This document shows, piece after piece, positions 38,383 through 57,179 of a DNA stretch of 64,000 nucleotides (the stretch's first letter is position 1; the number at the start of each line of letters is the position of its first letter). Under the pieces are notes generated by a model, which was not told the origin of the DNA, searched no databases, and worked only from the letters and a program-made list of their open reading frames with translations. Source of the stretch: Sorex araneus (taxonomy: Eukaryota > Chordata > Mammalia > Eulipotyphla > Soricidae). The stretch lies in contig NC_073306.1 in NCBI RefSeq assembly GCF_027595985.1, forward strand, positions 83,873,599-83,937,598. Direction: 5' to 3'. The position numbers and the translations under genes are program-made.

Positions 38383-38575
38383 TTTTATTTTATTTTATTT
38401 TATTTATTTTCTTTTTGGGTCACACCCAGCAATGCTCAGGGGTTCCTCCTGGCTCTGCACTCAGGAATTACTCCTGGCGGTGCTTGGGGAACCATATGGG
38501 ATGCTGGGAATCAATCCCGGGTCGGCTGCATGCAAGGCAAATGCCCTACCCGCTGTGCTATCACTCCAGCCCCTG
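38383..38575 (-). mobile_element. Young SINE
   Basis: 16-bp duplication CCCTTCTCTGTTTTTA (38367 and 38576); (TTTTA)n forms the tail. Confidence 0.9.
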
Positions 38576-38945
38576 CCCTTCTCTGTTTTTAATGCTGCTG
38601 GGAGTACCTTGGATCTCACCTACTCCCACCTGCGGGGCGCCAGCAAATCCTGGTTGTGATGCTGCTGCTATGATCCACAGGCACTCGCCAGGGGGAGCAC
38701 TTCCTGGTGGTGGGCTCATACCATTTCTGGGGTCTTACCCCTTGCTGCCCTGGGGATCACAAGCAGAGCCTCTGTGCCCCACCAGCAACGCTTCCAGGAT
38801 CATGCCCAGCACTGCTAACAGCACTTGTGACTGAGTGCATGGCCTTCCCTGCAGAGCCTTCCAAACCGCCAGCCACTCCTGGGCATATGTTCAGCCTACT
38901 CAGCTTTTTCTGGCCTGGAAATAATTTAAACGGAAAACCATTGTA

Positions 38946-39100
38946 GGGCTGGAAAGACAGTGCAGCAGGTAAGGTGTTGCCTTGCACGAAGTCTATTCAG
39001 GTTCTATCCCTGGCACCACATAGGCTCCGGGAGCCCAGCCAGGAGTGACCCTGAGTGCAGAGCCGGAGTAGCTCTGAGCCCTGCCAGCTGTGACCCACAG
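38946..39100 (+). mobile_element. SINE, diverged
   Basis: GGGCTGGAAAGACAGTGCAGC to GCCAGCTGTGACCCAC. Confidence 0.7.
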
Positions 39101-39359
39101 CAATGACAAGACTACATCTTAGTTCATTGCGTGGTTTCACTCTAATCTTATCATGATCCTATTACAGGATGTATAGGTTCTTCACAATTTTCCCATTTAT
39201 AAATATTACTGAAACAAAAAATGGGGGCTCTCTCAAGTGGTGTTCAGGAAGTTCAGGGGCCACTTCCGGTATTACTTGGCTAGCTAGACCATAGGTTCAA
39301 TGCTAGAACCCAAGGATACTGTGTTGTTGGCACTACAGGATCAACTGGTGGTGCTCAGA

Positions 39360-39453
39360 TGAGCACCATATGGGATGCTGGGGATTGAACCAGTGTTGAC
39401 TGCGTGCAAGGCAAAGGTAAGCGCCTTACCCCCTCTACTATCACTTCAGCCCT
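39360..39453 (-). mobile_element. SINE head fragment
   Basis: GCACCATATGGGATGCTGGGGATTG to TATCACTTCAGCCC. Confidence 0.6.
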
Positions 39454-39459
39454 CAGGTG

Positions 39460-40010
39460 GTTTGCTTCTGAAGGCATGCATTCTTGCTTCTCAGACTAGT
39501 CTTTCTTTCTTTCTTTCTTTTTTAGTCTTTCTACTTTGAGAGAAGACCCCATTAAGACTTTAAGCTCCTCGAGATTCATTTCTCCTATCCCAGAACGGTC
39601 TGAAGCCTTGGGGGAAAGCTCTTTTAGAAAGTGTCTAAGCACCCAAGACTAGGTCAAACTCATTCTACCTCATGGCTCTGTGTTCTTGACCTAGTTCTAG
39701 CTTAGAGGCACAAATACTTGGGACCCATGGAACCAGGGGATAGTCCGATGGTTAGGGTACTTGCCCAGCAGGCATATAAACAGGGTTTGATTCCTGCCAC
39801 TTAGTGGTCACCTTAGCATCACTGGTGCAGCCCTGCTGGCACTGCCAGAGTGGCCTGGGTACCCACGGCACGGTAGGGCCTGAGGATATGATGCAGCCTG
39901 CCTGGTGGCCGAGAATTTCAAGTGGGATCCCCAGGCCATTTTGGGAACTTTGGGGGGAAGGTAAGGGTGAAGCCTGGGTGGATCTGTCGGTAGACAGTGC
40001 AGCTTTCCAA
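39460..40010. other. Intergenic, nothing assigned
   Basis: Short (TTTC)n at 39502-39522 and possible decayed SINE at 39725-39840; otherwise featureless. Confidence 0.4.
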
Positions 40011-40014
40011 CTGG

Positions 40015-40140
40015 GGAGTCTCAGTTTTAGACTAGGAACAGGATATTGAGAAGTGACTTGCTGAAAGCCACAGAATTAGAGGGAAAAGGACTGGGTGTGA
40101 CTTCTACACAGAATGTTCTTCATTCTGACAAGTACCTCAG
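40015..40140 (+). mobile_element. MIR, diverged
   Basis: GGGAGTCTCAGTTTTAG ... GTGACTTGCTGAAAGCCACAG. Confidence 0.5.
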
Positions 40141-40256
40141 AAGTGTTCTTACCCCTTCTGCCAAGATCCATGTGTCCTGTTCCCCTATGACATAATATAA
40201 GAGTAAAATTATTTTTTTATGATTTTGTTGATGTTCTGTTGAATTTGGCTTGCTAA

Positions 40257-41137
40257 GATTTTTTTTTTAATTGGATCACCGTGAGATACAGGTACAAACT
40301 TTCATGATTATGTTTCAGTCATACAATGATAGAGGAATCATCCCTCCACCAGTGCACAATCATTGTTCCCAAGTGTCCTTCCCGCCACCCCCACCCCATC
40401 CCACCCCCTGCCTCTGTGGCAGGTACATTACTTCCTACTCACTCTCTAGCTTTGGGCATTATGGTTTGCAATACAGATACTGAGAGGCCATCATGTTTGG
40501 TCCATAGTCTACTTTCAGCACACATCCCTCCAACCATCATTTACATAGTGGTCCCTTCTCTATCTCAACTGCCTTTTCCCCCAGCACATGAGATCGGCTT
40601 CCAAACTGTGTCATGATCCTCCTGGTCCTTATCTCTACTGTCCTTAGGTGTTAGTCTCATATTATGCTACTTTATAGTCCACAAATGAGTGCAGTTATTC
40701 TATGCCTGTCCTTCTCTTTCTAATTTCACTTAGCATGATACTCTCCATGTCCATCCACTTATATGCAAATTTCATGATTTCATCTAACAGCTGCATAGTA
40801 TTCCACTGTATAGATAGATATACCAAAGTTTCTTTAACCAGCCATCTGTTTTCAGGCACTTGTGTTTTTTCCAGATTCTGACTATTGTGAACAGTGCTGC
40901 AATAAATACACTAGTGCAGGTGTCATTTCTACTGTTTTTTTGTTTGTTTTTTGCTTCTGTGGGATATATTCCCAGGAGTGGTATTGCTGGGTCATTGCTG
41001 AGTCATCTAGATTTTGAAGAAATGTCCATATAGTTTTTCAAAAAGGCTGGACCAGTCGGCATTCCCACCAACAATGAATGAGAGTCCCTTTCTACCCACA
41101 TCCGCACCAGCACCATTTGTTCTTATTCTCAATGATG
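40257..41137 (-). mobile_element. L1 (LINE) 3' fragment, 5'-truncated
   Basis: Antisense of the end of L1 ORF2 and the 3' UTR. CTATTGTGAACAGTGCTGCA, GGGATATATTCCCAGGAGTGG and CATTCCCACCAACAATGAATG are unmistakable. The poly-T at 40260-40270 is the L1 tail. Frames are broken. Confidence 0.85.
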
Positions 41138-41612
41138 CCAAGCTGGCTGGGGCTCCCAGCGCAAAAAGCTGGCTGACCATTGGCATCTGCCAAGATCCTG
41201 GAGGCAGAGTAAGCCACCCCCTAGAGCTCACCCTCCTTCCGTGTAAGCCCTGGACCACAGAAAGGGAGCGGCTCAGCTGTAGAACTGAATGGGCTTCTGG
41301 GGCTCCTGATCTGTCCTGCCCTCGCAGGCAGCGAGGAGCCCTTCACCCGGGAGGAGGAGAACCTCATGGGGGCCAGTTTTGCATGGCCGCACCCATGTTC
41401 CCAAAGAGGGCCTGGAAGCTGCAGAACAGGATGTTGAGAGAAACAAAACAAAATTGAAGCGTTGGTGCTGGTGTGTGTGTGTGGGAGGTGGGGAATATTC
41501 CAGGCACTAGGCTTATTAGGGAACTAAGTCACTTTGCAAAGAAGAGGCAAGGGGGTCGTTTACCCCACAGAATAAAACACCCAGTTTTATCCTTTGCCGG
41601 TTTTTCGTTGTC

Positions 41613-41695
41613 TTTTGTTTGGAGTTACTACCCAGTGGTGCTCAGGGTTCTCGCCTGGCGGGGCTCGGGCGCTGGGGATCGAACCACAGGCCAGT
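41613..41695 (-). mobile_element. SINE fragment
   Basis: GGTGCTCAGGGTTCTCGCCTGGC and GGATCGAACCACAGGCC. Confidence 0.55.
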
Positions 41696-41819
41696 TCTCC
41701 TTCCTCTCTGTTCCGGGACAAGGCCGAGAGGATCAGAGATTGCTTTTAGCGGCCCCTAGGGCTGGTTCAGCCTGAAGTCCCAGGCAGCTCAGGGCCAGCT
41801 GGAAGTAAAACATTTCTGG

Positions 41820-42110
41820 TAATGAACCGGTTCAGGAGCCGAGTTTCCATAGCAACTGTAACCCAAGCCGATCTCCGCAACTGTTTCTCCGGGGACAGCC
41901 CAGACTTTGGTTCCAGCCATCGTCTCTATGGTTCTGACTTCCTAGAAGAGCCGATACGACACTTCCGGGAACATGGCGGCGCACGGGTCGGGTCTGGCAC
42001 ATGTTTCCGCGGATGGGACCCGGCGGCAGTCACTGTCAGGGTCTCCTGTCCCCGCGTAGGGGCGGCGGGAATCCAGGCTCAGGAGGAGAATGAGCGAAGC
42101 GGGGAGAGTT
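41820..42110 (+). promoter_or_regulatory. GPATCH4: GPATCH4 promoter and 5' exon region
   Basis: CpG-containing, TATA-less block about 1.5 kb before the ATG exon. It has an ETS site CTTCCGG (41962-41968) followed directly by AACATGGCGGC (41970-41980), a YY1-type element, a pairing typical of housekeeping promoters. Upstream is an RFX-like X-box (GTTTCCATAGCAAC, 41843-41856; left half imperfect). Position fits a non-coding first exon; exact start and donor were not determined. Confidence 0.6.
41973..42059 (+). other. Possible 28-codon upstream ORF in the GPATCH4 leader
   Basis: The ATG inside the YY1-type element opens a frame (MAAHGSGLAHVSADG...) closed by TAG at 42057-42059. It would be a uORF only if the first exon extends this far, because an earlier donor would cut it. 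Confidence 0.3.
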
Positions 42111-42389
42111 TTACCTAGGTGCTAACCAGGAGGGCTGGAATTTGGACCTCAAGAGGAAAGGAAGCCCAGGGCAAGAGCAGCCGGCCTCTTTAGAATCTTA
42201 AGAAGTCTGTTTCTCCAGCCCTTATTTTCCAGAAAATCCAGGTTGATCGGAAAGAAAACAGTTCCAGAAAGTGTGTTTGCAGCCTTCAGTACAGCAAGTA
42301 ACAACCGGACGCATTTCCCTCAATTCCTGGCTCTACGCTAAGCACACGGGTGGAGACTGAATCTCATCCTTGACCCGGCCTTATCATTT

Positions 42390-42508
42390 CGAATTTCTGT
42401 GACAAGAGAGATCGTGGTAAGATTTAGAGCAAAGGGTTGTTGGGAGGAACAAATGAGATAATGTGAGTGAAACTACTGACTATAGTTGATGTAGAATAAT
42501 TGCTGAAG
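42390..42508 (+). mobile_element. MIR in GPATCH4 intron 1
   Basis: GTTGTTGGGAGGAACAAATGAG then ATAATGTGAGTG and GTAGAATAATTGCTG; cut by the next SINE. Confidence 0.65.
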
Positions 42509-42512
42509 CTTT

Positions 42513-42685
42513 TTTTCCCCTTTTTTTTGGGTCACACCCGGTGATGCACAGGAGTTACTCGTGGCTCATGCACTCAGGAATTACTCCTGGCAGTGCTCGG
42601 GGGACCATATGGGATGCTGGGAATTGAACCCGGGTTGGCCGCATGCAAGACAAACGCCCTACAGTGTGCTATCACTCCAGCCCCT
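42513..42685 (-). mobile_element. Young SINE in GPATCH4 intron 1
   Basis: Inserted into the MIR with the duplication TTGCTGAAGC; it lacks the CCCGC of CTACCCGCTGTG. Confidence 0.85.
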
Positions 42686-42840
42686 TGCTGAAGCGATTTG
42701 TCCTTACTGACATACAGGGACTGTGTACTTCAGAGATAATGTCTGAGAAGAGGTATTTTTGAGGTGGAGTTAAAGTCCTCAGTGTTCAAAGTTAGGCTAT
42801 CAAGAAGAATGATAGGTCTGCTTCACTCGCTGCTGCTTTT

Positions 42841-43016
42841 TTTTTTTTTTTTTGCTTTTTGGGTCACACCCTGCGATGCACAGGGGTTGCTCCTGGTTCT
42901 GCACTCAGGAATTACCCTTGGCGTGCTCAGGGGACCATATGGGATGCTGGGAATCAAACCCGGGTCGGCCGCGTGCAAGGCAAATGCCCTACCCGCTGTG
43001 CTATTGCTCCAGCCCC
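42841..43016 (-). mobile_element. Young SINE in GPATCH4 intron 1
   Basis: Duplication CGCTGCTGCTTTT at 42828 and 43017. Confidence 0.9.
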
Positions 43017-43146
43017 CGCTGCTGCTTTTTGTTCTCACGTTCAAGGAATCAGATTTTCAGGCAATCATCCTTTAAGATTTAAGTTTGAACAGAAATGTGT
43101 CATCCTGAATTTGCTACTCTTCATACCTAACCAGATCAATCTTTTT

Positions 43147-43265
43147 TATTTGGTTTTGGTTTGGGGCTAAACCCAGCGATACTCAGGACTGTCTCTGTGC
43201 TCATGGATTATTCCTGGTGGGGCTCGGGGACCCTATGTGGTGATGGAGATCAGACCCGGACTGGT
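43147..43265 (-). mobile_element. SINE fragment
   Basis: GGGGCTAAACCCAGCGATACTCAGG to GATCAGACCCGGACTGG. Confidence 0.6.
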
Positions 43266-43460
43266 GGAATAAGACACTCTGTGGATCCCACCAGTTCTGG
43301 ACTTTATGACTGGTTGACACCGACTGTGTGGTCAGGGAACTGAAGGACTGGGGCTCCACACACTTCCCTCTCCTTTCTAACCTCAGGAAAGAATTTGCCA
43401 AGGACTAGTCCGTATTGATGGATGGTTTGAGGGCTTCTTTCTTTTCTCCTAAAGGGCTGA

Positions 43461-48189
<4,729 letters not shown>

Positions 48190-48371
48190 ACTCAGGTTGG
48201 GGAGGGTCCCACCCATTTCCTCCCTAGGAAGGAAACGGCTCAGCCAGTTGCCGAGATCCCAACTTGGGTGCTTACAGGAGCCAAGCAAGATTCTGAAGGG
48301 GCTCCTATGGGAAGTGGCTGAAAACGGGAGACTCACGTGCAAAGGACTGGCCTTAAAATATTGGGAAGACT

Positions 48372-48550
48372 GGGGCCGGAGCGATAGCACAGCAGGTAGG
48401 GCGTTTGCCTTACACGCGGCTGACCCGGGTTCGATCCCCGGCATCCCATATGGTCCCCCAAGCACTGCCAGGAGTAATTCCTGAGTGCAAAGCCAGGAGT
48501 AACCCCTGAGCATCGCTGGGTGTGACCCAAAAAGAAAAAAAATTAAAAAA
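48372..48550 (+). mobile_element. Young SINE in the GPATCH4 3' UTR
   Basis: Near-consensus copy 182 nt past the stop, bounded by a perfect 17-bp duplication AAAATATTGGGAAGACT (48355 and 48551). It is transcribed in the sense direction within GPATCH4 mRNA. Confidence 0.92.
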
Positions 48551-48627
48551 AAAATATTGGGAAGACTAAGAAAAGCAGAAATTTAAGCCTCTGAACACCG
48601 CACCTAGGTCACTGTTATCAAATGATT

Positions 48628-48633
48628 AATAAA
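48628..48633 (+). terminator. GPATCH4: Polyadenylation signal of GPATCH4
   Basis: AATAAA 439 nt after the stop codon, beyond a SINE inserted in the 3' UTR (48372-48550). Confidence 0.75.
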
Positions 48634-48697
48634 CATCAGCTTGGTTCTGAGCTTGTAGTCTAAGAAACTACCTGTTTGTCCAAGAATGAGTTTGAGT

Positions 48698-48731
48698 GAG
48701 TGAGTGAGAGAGAGAGAGAGAGAGAGAGAGT
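48698..48731. repeat. (GA)n between the GPATCH4 and NAXE 3' ends
   Basis: TGAGTGAGTGAGTGAGAGAGAGAG lies in the short gap between converging transcripts. Confidence 0.85.
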
Positions 48732-48820
48732 AGGTTTTTCTAGAAACCCCTCCCGCTCATCTCATTCTGTTCCCCAGCACCTTGTCTCCAGTGCTGCTCT
48801 GTTTCCACCACTTGTCAGCC

Positions 48821-48826
48821 TTTATT
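48821..48826 (-). terminator. NAXE: Polyadenylation signal of NAXE
   Basis: AATAAA on the minus strand 75 nt past the stop, giving a very short 3' UTR. It is 188 bp from the oppositely oriented GPATCH4 signal. Confidence 0.75.
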
Positions 48827-48900
48827 GCCAAAAGCACTCCCAGAAGCTGCCCAGTTCCAGGATAGAGGCATTAAGTCCTGACTTGAAGGTCTGCTGTCCC

Positions 48901-52575
<3,675 letters not shown>

Positions 52576-52659
52576 TTACTTTTTTTTTTTTTTAACCGTG
52601 CTCCGTTTTAGATGGACCAGAGGACTTTGTCCTAGCCGCCCTTTGAGGGTACTTTCTGT

Positions 52660-52799
52660 TTAGCTTTGGGCCACACCCAGCGATGCTCTACGCTCTATGC
52701 TCTTCTGCCTCTGCGCTCAGGGATCACTCCTGGGAGTGCTCAGGGGTCAACCCGCGTGCAAGATCAGTTCTTTACCCGCTGTACTATGTCTCTGGCCCC
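52660..52799 (-). mobile_element. SINE, diverged
   Basis: GGGCCACACCCAGCGATGCTC to TGTCTCTGGCCCCC; inserted just upstream of the NAXE CpG island. Confidence 0.7.
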
Positions 52800-52845
52800 C
52801 GCCCCCACCACCCATCTCAAATCGCGCGCGCGCGTGTGTGTGTGT

Positions 52846-52910
52846 GTTTGAACCTAGGACCCACAAACATGCAAAGCATTAACTCTACAACTGAGCTACG
52901 TCCCAGGCCC
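52846..52910 (-). mobile_element. tRNA-Ala-like sequence with (CA)n tail (pseudogene or SINE monomer)
   Basis: On the minus strand the sequence reads like the first 65 nt of tRNA-Ala(TGC). It has an A box (TAGCTCAGTTG), an anticodon arm ATGCTTTGCATG and a B box (GGTTCAAAC), and then passes straight into (CA)n/(CG)n at 52822-52846 instead of an acceptor stem. The missing 3' acceptor half rules out a working tRNA gene. Confidence 0.6.
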
Positions 52911-52914
52911 TGTC

Positions 52915-53435
52915 AAATTGCCAATCTTAAATAAATTGAAGATGTCGTTGAAACGTAGACCCCAGGTCATACATTATTCAAAGGAAATCCTAAAAAAGGA
53001 ATTTTTTTCTTTTTTTTTTGCACAGGAGCTTTTAAAAATTCAAACACCCACTTGAATGATAAGGGAGAAGCTTGCAGAATATCAAATCAGTCAATAATAA
53101 GGCACTAAGATAAAGATAATTATCCAGGTGGAATGAAAGTGTTGATCTTAATGCTGGATTTTTTGTTTCTTTGTCTCATGAATTGCATTCCTGGATAGTT
53201 AACTCTTCAGGCATTTTTAACCACCCCTGATTTTCTCCTCTGTAATTATAAGTAGTTAATCATCTATAGCGTTTACTCTTGGCCTCCAGCTATGCTTGTC
53301 TGCTTGTCTTATATGTTTGTTGTAGGAAATTGAATTTCTCAGACTGTTATTGTGCTGGAAAATCGTTTTTGTTAGACTATGTGGTTTTATTAGGCTATGT
53401 AATAGCATAGAGTGTGTTACTATTGGACAGTCTTT
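52915..53435. other. AT-rich intergenic block
   Basis: Clearly more AT-rich than its surroundings and free of SINEs. It may be decayed L1 or DNA transposon sequence, but I could not place it. The same kind of sequence continues at 53590-53910 and 54095-54310. Confidence 0.4.
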
Positions 53436-53439
53436 TTTT

Positions 53440-53588
53440 CTTTTTTTGGTTTTGAGGTCATATACCTGGTGGTGCTCAGGGCTTATTCCTGCCCAGGCTC
53501 AAGGGTCACTTGTGGCTCTGTAAAGGGGACCAAGCAGGGCTGGGGATTAAACCTGGTCCATTGCATGCAAAGCTTGAGCTCCAGCCCA
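53440..53588 (-). mobile_element. SINE, old
   Basis: GAGGTCATATACCTGGTGGTGCTC to GAGCTCCAGCCC. Confidence 0.65.
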
Positions 53589-53914
53589 TTAAACTCTGTC
53601 CCATCCACAATTAGCCAGCTCTTACCCTAGATCTCATTACCATGATAACTTTGCAGTATCTGAGGAGCTTCTCTGCTTTGTAATTGTCAGCCTCCCTGTA
53701 GATGTGTTTGAGAAAATTAATGTGATTTTGAAAATTTCTTTCTACTTAATTTATTCCATTTTGCTATTTCTGCTATGATGTTAGCTACTTTGACAATGCA
53801 GGAAGACTATGGAATCAATAGACTTGAAAATAGCTAAAATATTCCACTTCCTTGAATTTTTTCATTTGTTTCCATATTACTTTGAGCCAGGGCTCAAAAA
53901 AATGGTGAGGTTTT

Positions 53915-54094
53915 GGGGCTGGAGCAATAGCACAGCGGGTAGGGCGTTTGCCTTGCACATGGCCGACCCGGGCTCAATTCCCAGCATCCCATATGGTCCC
54001 CTGAGCACTGCCAGGAGTAATTCCTGAGTGCATGAGCCAGGAGTAACCCCTGTGCAATGCCAGGTGTGACCCAAAAAAGCAAAAAAAAAAAAAA
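53915..54094 (+). mobile_element. Young SINE
   Basis: Flanked by GGTGAGGTTTT; carries the GTGCATGAGCCAGGAGT variant also seen at 16535 and 42570. Confidence 0.88.
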
Positions 54095-54311
54095 GGTGAG
54101 GTTTTTCCTCAAGAACTTTTCTGCTGGGAGCATCTTCAGTTTTACACCTTACTTGTCAGTATGTTTTATTTTATGATTTAATTTTATAGATTAGACATTT
54201 TAATTTCTCTTTATCTTTTGACTATTCATATAATTGTTTAGAATGACTATAACTATATAGTCATGCTATTTCTACATTTTCTATTTTCTGTTCTATCCCT
54301 TAATGTAGAAT

Positions 54312-54475
54312 TGAGAGCTGGAGAAATAGTATCTGGGTAAGATAATATTCTTTCACACAGTTAACACGTGTCTGATCCCTAATATCCCATATTGTCCCCC
54401 TAGTGCCACCTGGAGTAATTCCTGAGAGCAGAGCCAGAAGTAACCACGGAATATTGCCGGGTGTGGCCCAAAAAC
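54312..54475 (+). mobile_element. SINE, diverged
   Basis: GAGAGCTGGAGAAATAGTATC to GCCGGGTGTGGCCCAAAAAC. Confidence 0.7.
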
Positions 54476-54635
54476 AAACAAATTGGGAAAAAAAAAATGG
54501 TAGAATTGGAGGGAATGTGTTTGTCCCTGCTCACTTGGATCATTCATACCTATGTTGTTTCTTAAGGTTTCCACTGAGCTATTCATCTCCATTATTATAA
54601 GAATTTATTTTTTGGGGGAGGAAAAAAAGAATTGT

Positions 54636-54817
54636 TTTTTTTTTTTTTTTTTGCTTTCTGGGTCACACCCGGCGATGCACAGGGGTTACTCCTGGTTCTA
54701 CACTCAGGAATTACTCCTGGCGGTGCTCAGGGGACCATATGGGATGCTGGGATTTGAACCCGGGTCGGCCGCGTGCAAGGCAAACGTCCTACCCGCTGTG
54801 CTATCGCTCCAGCCCCA
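54636..54817 (-). mobile_element. Young SINE
   Basis: Near consensus; AAGAATTTTT-like duplication on both sides. Confidence 0.85.
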
Positions 54818-54998
54818 AGAATTTTTTTTTTATGCATGTGTTGGTTTATGTTACACCCCCATAAATTGATCATCAGAAATATAAAAAGGTCTGCCTTATC
54901 TACTGACACTAGTGCTTGACTGCAGTAACAGAGTTGAAATAAATGTTCTTTTACTGCAGTCAATCTTCTGTAAATTATTTATTTCTTAAGAGTACTTT

Positions 54999-55143
54999 GG
55001 GGTCAAAGAGATAGTACTGGGGTTTGGTGCTTGCTTGTATTCAACCATCCCTTGGCACTGCATATATGCCCCAGAGCCCTGCCAGCAGTAACCCTGACAG
55101 AGCCAAGAGTAAGGTCTCAGTACTGCCAACTGTGGCGCAAAAG
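54999..55143 (+). mobile_element. SINE, diverged
   Basis: GGTCAAAGAGATAGTACTGGGG to GCCAACTGTGGCGCAAAAG. Confidence 0.6.
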
Positions 55144-55238
55144 AAAAAAAGCAGACATATTAAAGGACACTCTGAAAATTATTATTATTATTATTAAGGT
55201 CACATAGGTTTACAGACATTTTAGCATTTATATATTTT

Positions 55239-55489
55239 AGGACTGGAATGATAGCACAGTGGGTAGGGCGTTTGCCTTGCACGCGGCTGACCCGGGTTTG
55301 ATTCCTTCGTTCCTCTTGGAGAGCCCAGCAAGCTACCAAGAGTGTCCTGCCCACACAGCAGAGCCTGGCAAGCTACCTGTGGTGTATTCGATATGCCAAA
55401 AACAGTAACAACAAGTGTCACAATGGAGATGTTACTGGTGCCCGCTCAAGCAAATCGATGAACAACAGGACGACAATGCGACAGTGCTA
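55239..55489 (+). mobile_element. Long SINE subtype, complete
   Basis: tRNA head (55239-55302) joined to the alternative body: TGGAGAGCCCAGCAAGCTACC, GGTGTATTCGATATGCC, CAAATCGATGAACAACAGG. Best reference copy in the window. Confidence 0.85.
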
Positions 55490-55800
55490 CTTTATTCCAT
55501 CTCCCTCATTCCCTTTGTTGTTGATGTTATTGTGTGACTTGGAGTGCCACCCACACCTGGCTCAAACATTTTCAGTGATGATGTTTTCCAGAGGCTACAC
55601 ATCAAACAGGTACCCAGAGATAGTCCACCCCTTTAGTTGTGTCTGCGCATGTCCTCTCCAGGACTTGCCCTCTTGATCAAGGGACACAGTACGGTCCCAC
55701 AGGGGGTCACAGGAGTGCTCGCACACCTGCCTGCCAGGGAGTGTACTTCCTGAGTCCTGATGTCCTTTGTCTCTGTCATGCTCATAAGGGATCATGCCCT

Positions 55801-56120
55801 TTTTGTTATTTTGGGGCCACACCTGATGGTGCTCAGGACTTCCTCCCAGCTCTGTGCTCAGGGATCACTCCAGGCGGGGTTCAAGGGATCATATGGGGTA
55901 CTAGGGGTCAAACCCAGCTTGGCTGCATGTAAGGCCAGTGTCCTACTATGGGGTCACTCCTCTTTTTTGTGGTGTTTACACATACCTGGCTGTGGAGTGA
56001 CCAGAAATCACTTGTGGCCACACCAGGGACTTCAGACAGCGGGCTGCCAGGGCTGTGCTTGGCACATGGGGGACCCTGGGGATTTGGACTCGTGACCAAT
56101 CAGCCATTGCGCTGTGCCTG
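55801..56120 (-). mobile_element. Two old SINEs
   Basis: 55801-55961 is clear; 55965-56120 is strongly decayed. Confidence 0.5.
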
Positions 56121-56380
56121 GGGCCTCTGAAGGTCATTCCTTGCACACAACATGAAGCATATTTCTAGGACAGAGGTGACATTTTGAGTGGTGCTAGGTG
56201 TCCAGTATCAACATGAATGGTTTGGGTCATCTATGTAATAATATGCATTTTTTTCACAGCAACCATTTTAGTATTCCCTTGTTACACTTGGCACAGAGAT
56301 ACTAACGGCATGCCCAATAATAACAGTGGAGCCAGCCTGCCCTAGAGTCGGAATTTTTTGTTTAATTACTTCATTGATTT

Positions 56381-56523
56381 GGTGGTTTTGGCCACACTCA
56401 GGACTTCCTCCTAGCTCTGTGCTCACAATCTCTCCTGGCATAGTTCACCTGTAGGTGTGTGTGACCAAACCAGGGTTAACAGTGCAAGGCAAGCGCCTTA
56501 GTCACTGTACTCTCTCTGGCCCC
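56381..56523 (-). mobile_element. SINE, old
   Basis: GGCCACACTCAGGACTTCCTCC to TACTCTCTCTGGCCCC. Confidence 0.6.
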
Positions 56524-56904
56524 CAAGCTTTTTTTTTTTTTTTTTTTTGCAGGTGGGATGAAAGGCCCCCACCTGGTGAAGTGTGGGGTATATTCCCAGC
56601 TTGGTGCTGGGGGTGGTTCTTTTCCAGGGTGTTTTTCCTGGCCTGCTCAGTGCTGGGGATGGAACCTGTTTACAAAGCATACACACCAGCCTTGTGAGCC
56701 ATCTGGCTAGCTGTGTTATCACAAACTTTTATGTACAGAACAACATCTTTAATTCTCCTACTCCTTTTCAGAGCTTGTTGCACAAGGCTGTCTTCTGCTC
56801 CACCTCTGCTCTTTGGTATGGAAAACCTGACAGAGCTGAGGGCGCCAGCTGCCTCTGACCCTGCTTCCGTAAGTACACAGCAAGGAACCATGCGCTGACA
56901 TCCA

Positions 56905-57060
56905 GAGCCAGGACAGGGGGATGGGGCTTGCCTTGCAAGGGGCTGACACTAGTTTGACCTCTGGCACCACACAGAATTCCCCACACACTACCAGGGGTCA
57001 TTCCTAAGCATAGAGTCAGGAATAGCCCCACGAGCATTGCTAGGTGTGGCCCACAAACAA
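56905..57060 (+). mobile_element. SINE, diverged
   Basis: GGGCTTGCCTTGCAAGGGGC to GCTAGGTGTGGCCCACAAAC. Confidence 0.6.
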
Positions 57061-57179
57061 ATAAAAAAAGCAAACAAATAAACCATGTCTCAGCTGACTC
57101 TCTGACTCTCAGCACTTTCTTGGGCATTGACAATCATCCTGCTCAAGTTTTCCACATATTGGGTTTCCTGCTCTGCACT

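Noticed and set aside
40257-41457. Possible coding frame at 41014-41457
   Set aside because: It starts in the antisense L1 remnant and carries on into unique sequence; no homology recognised.
56700-56898. Short frame with GT after CTTCC at 56868 (ENLTELRAPAASDPAS)
   Set aside because: Considered as a lone exon, but it has no partner exons, no homology and decayed SINEs on both sides.
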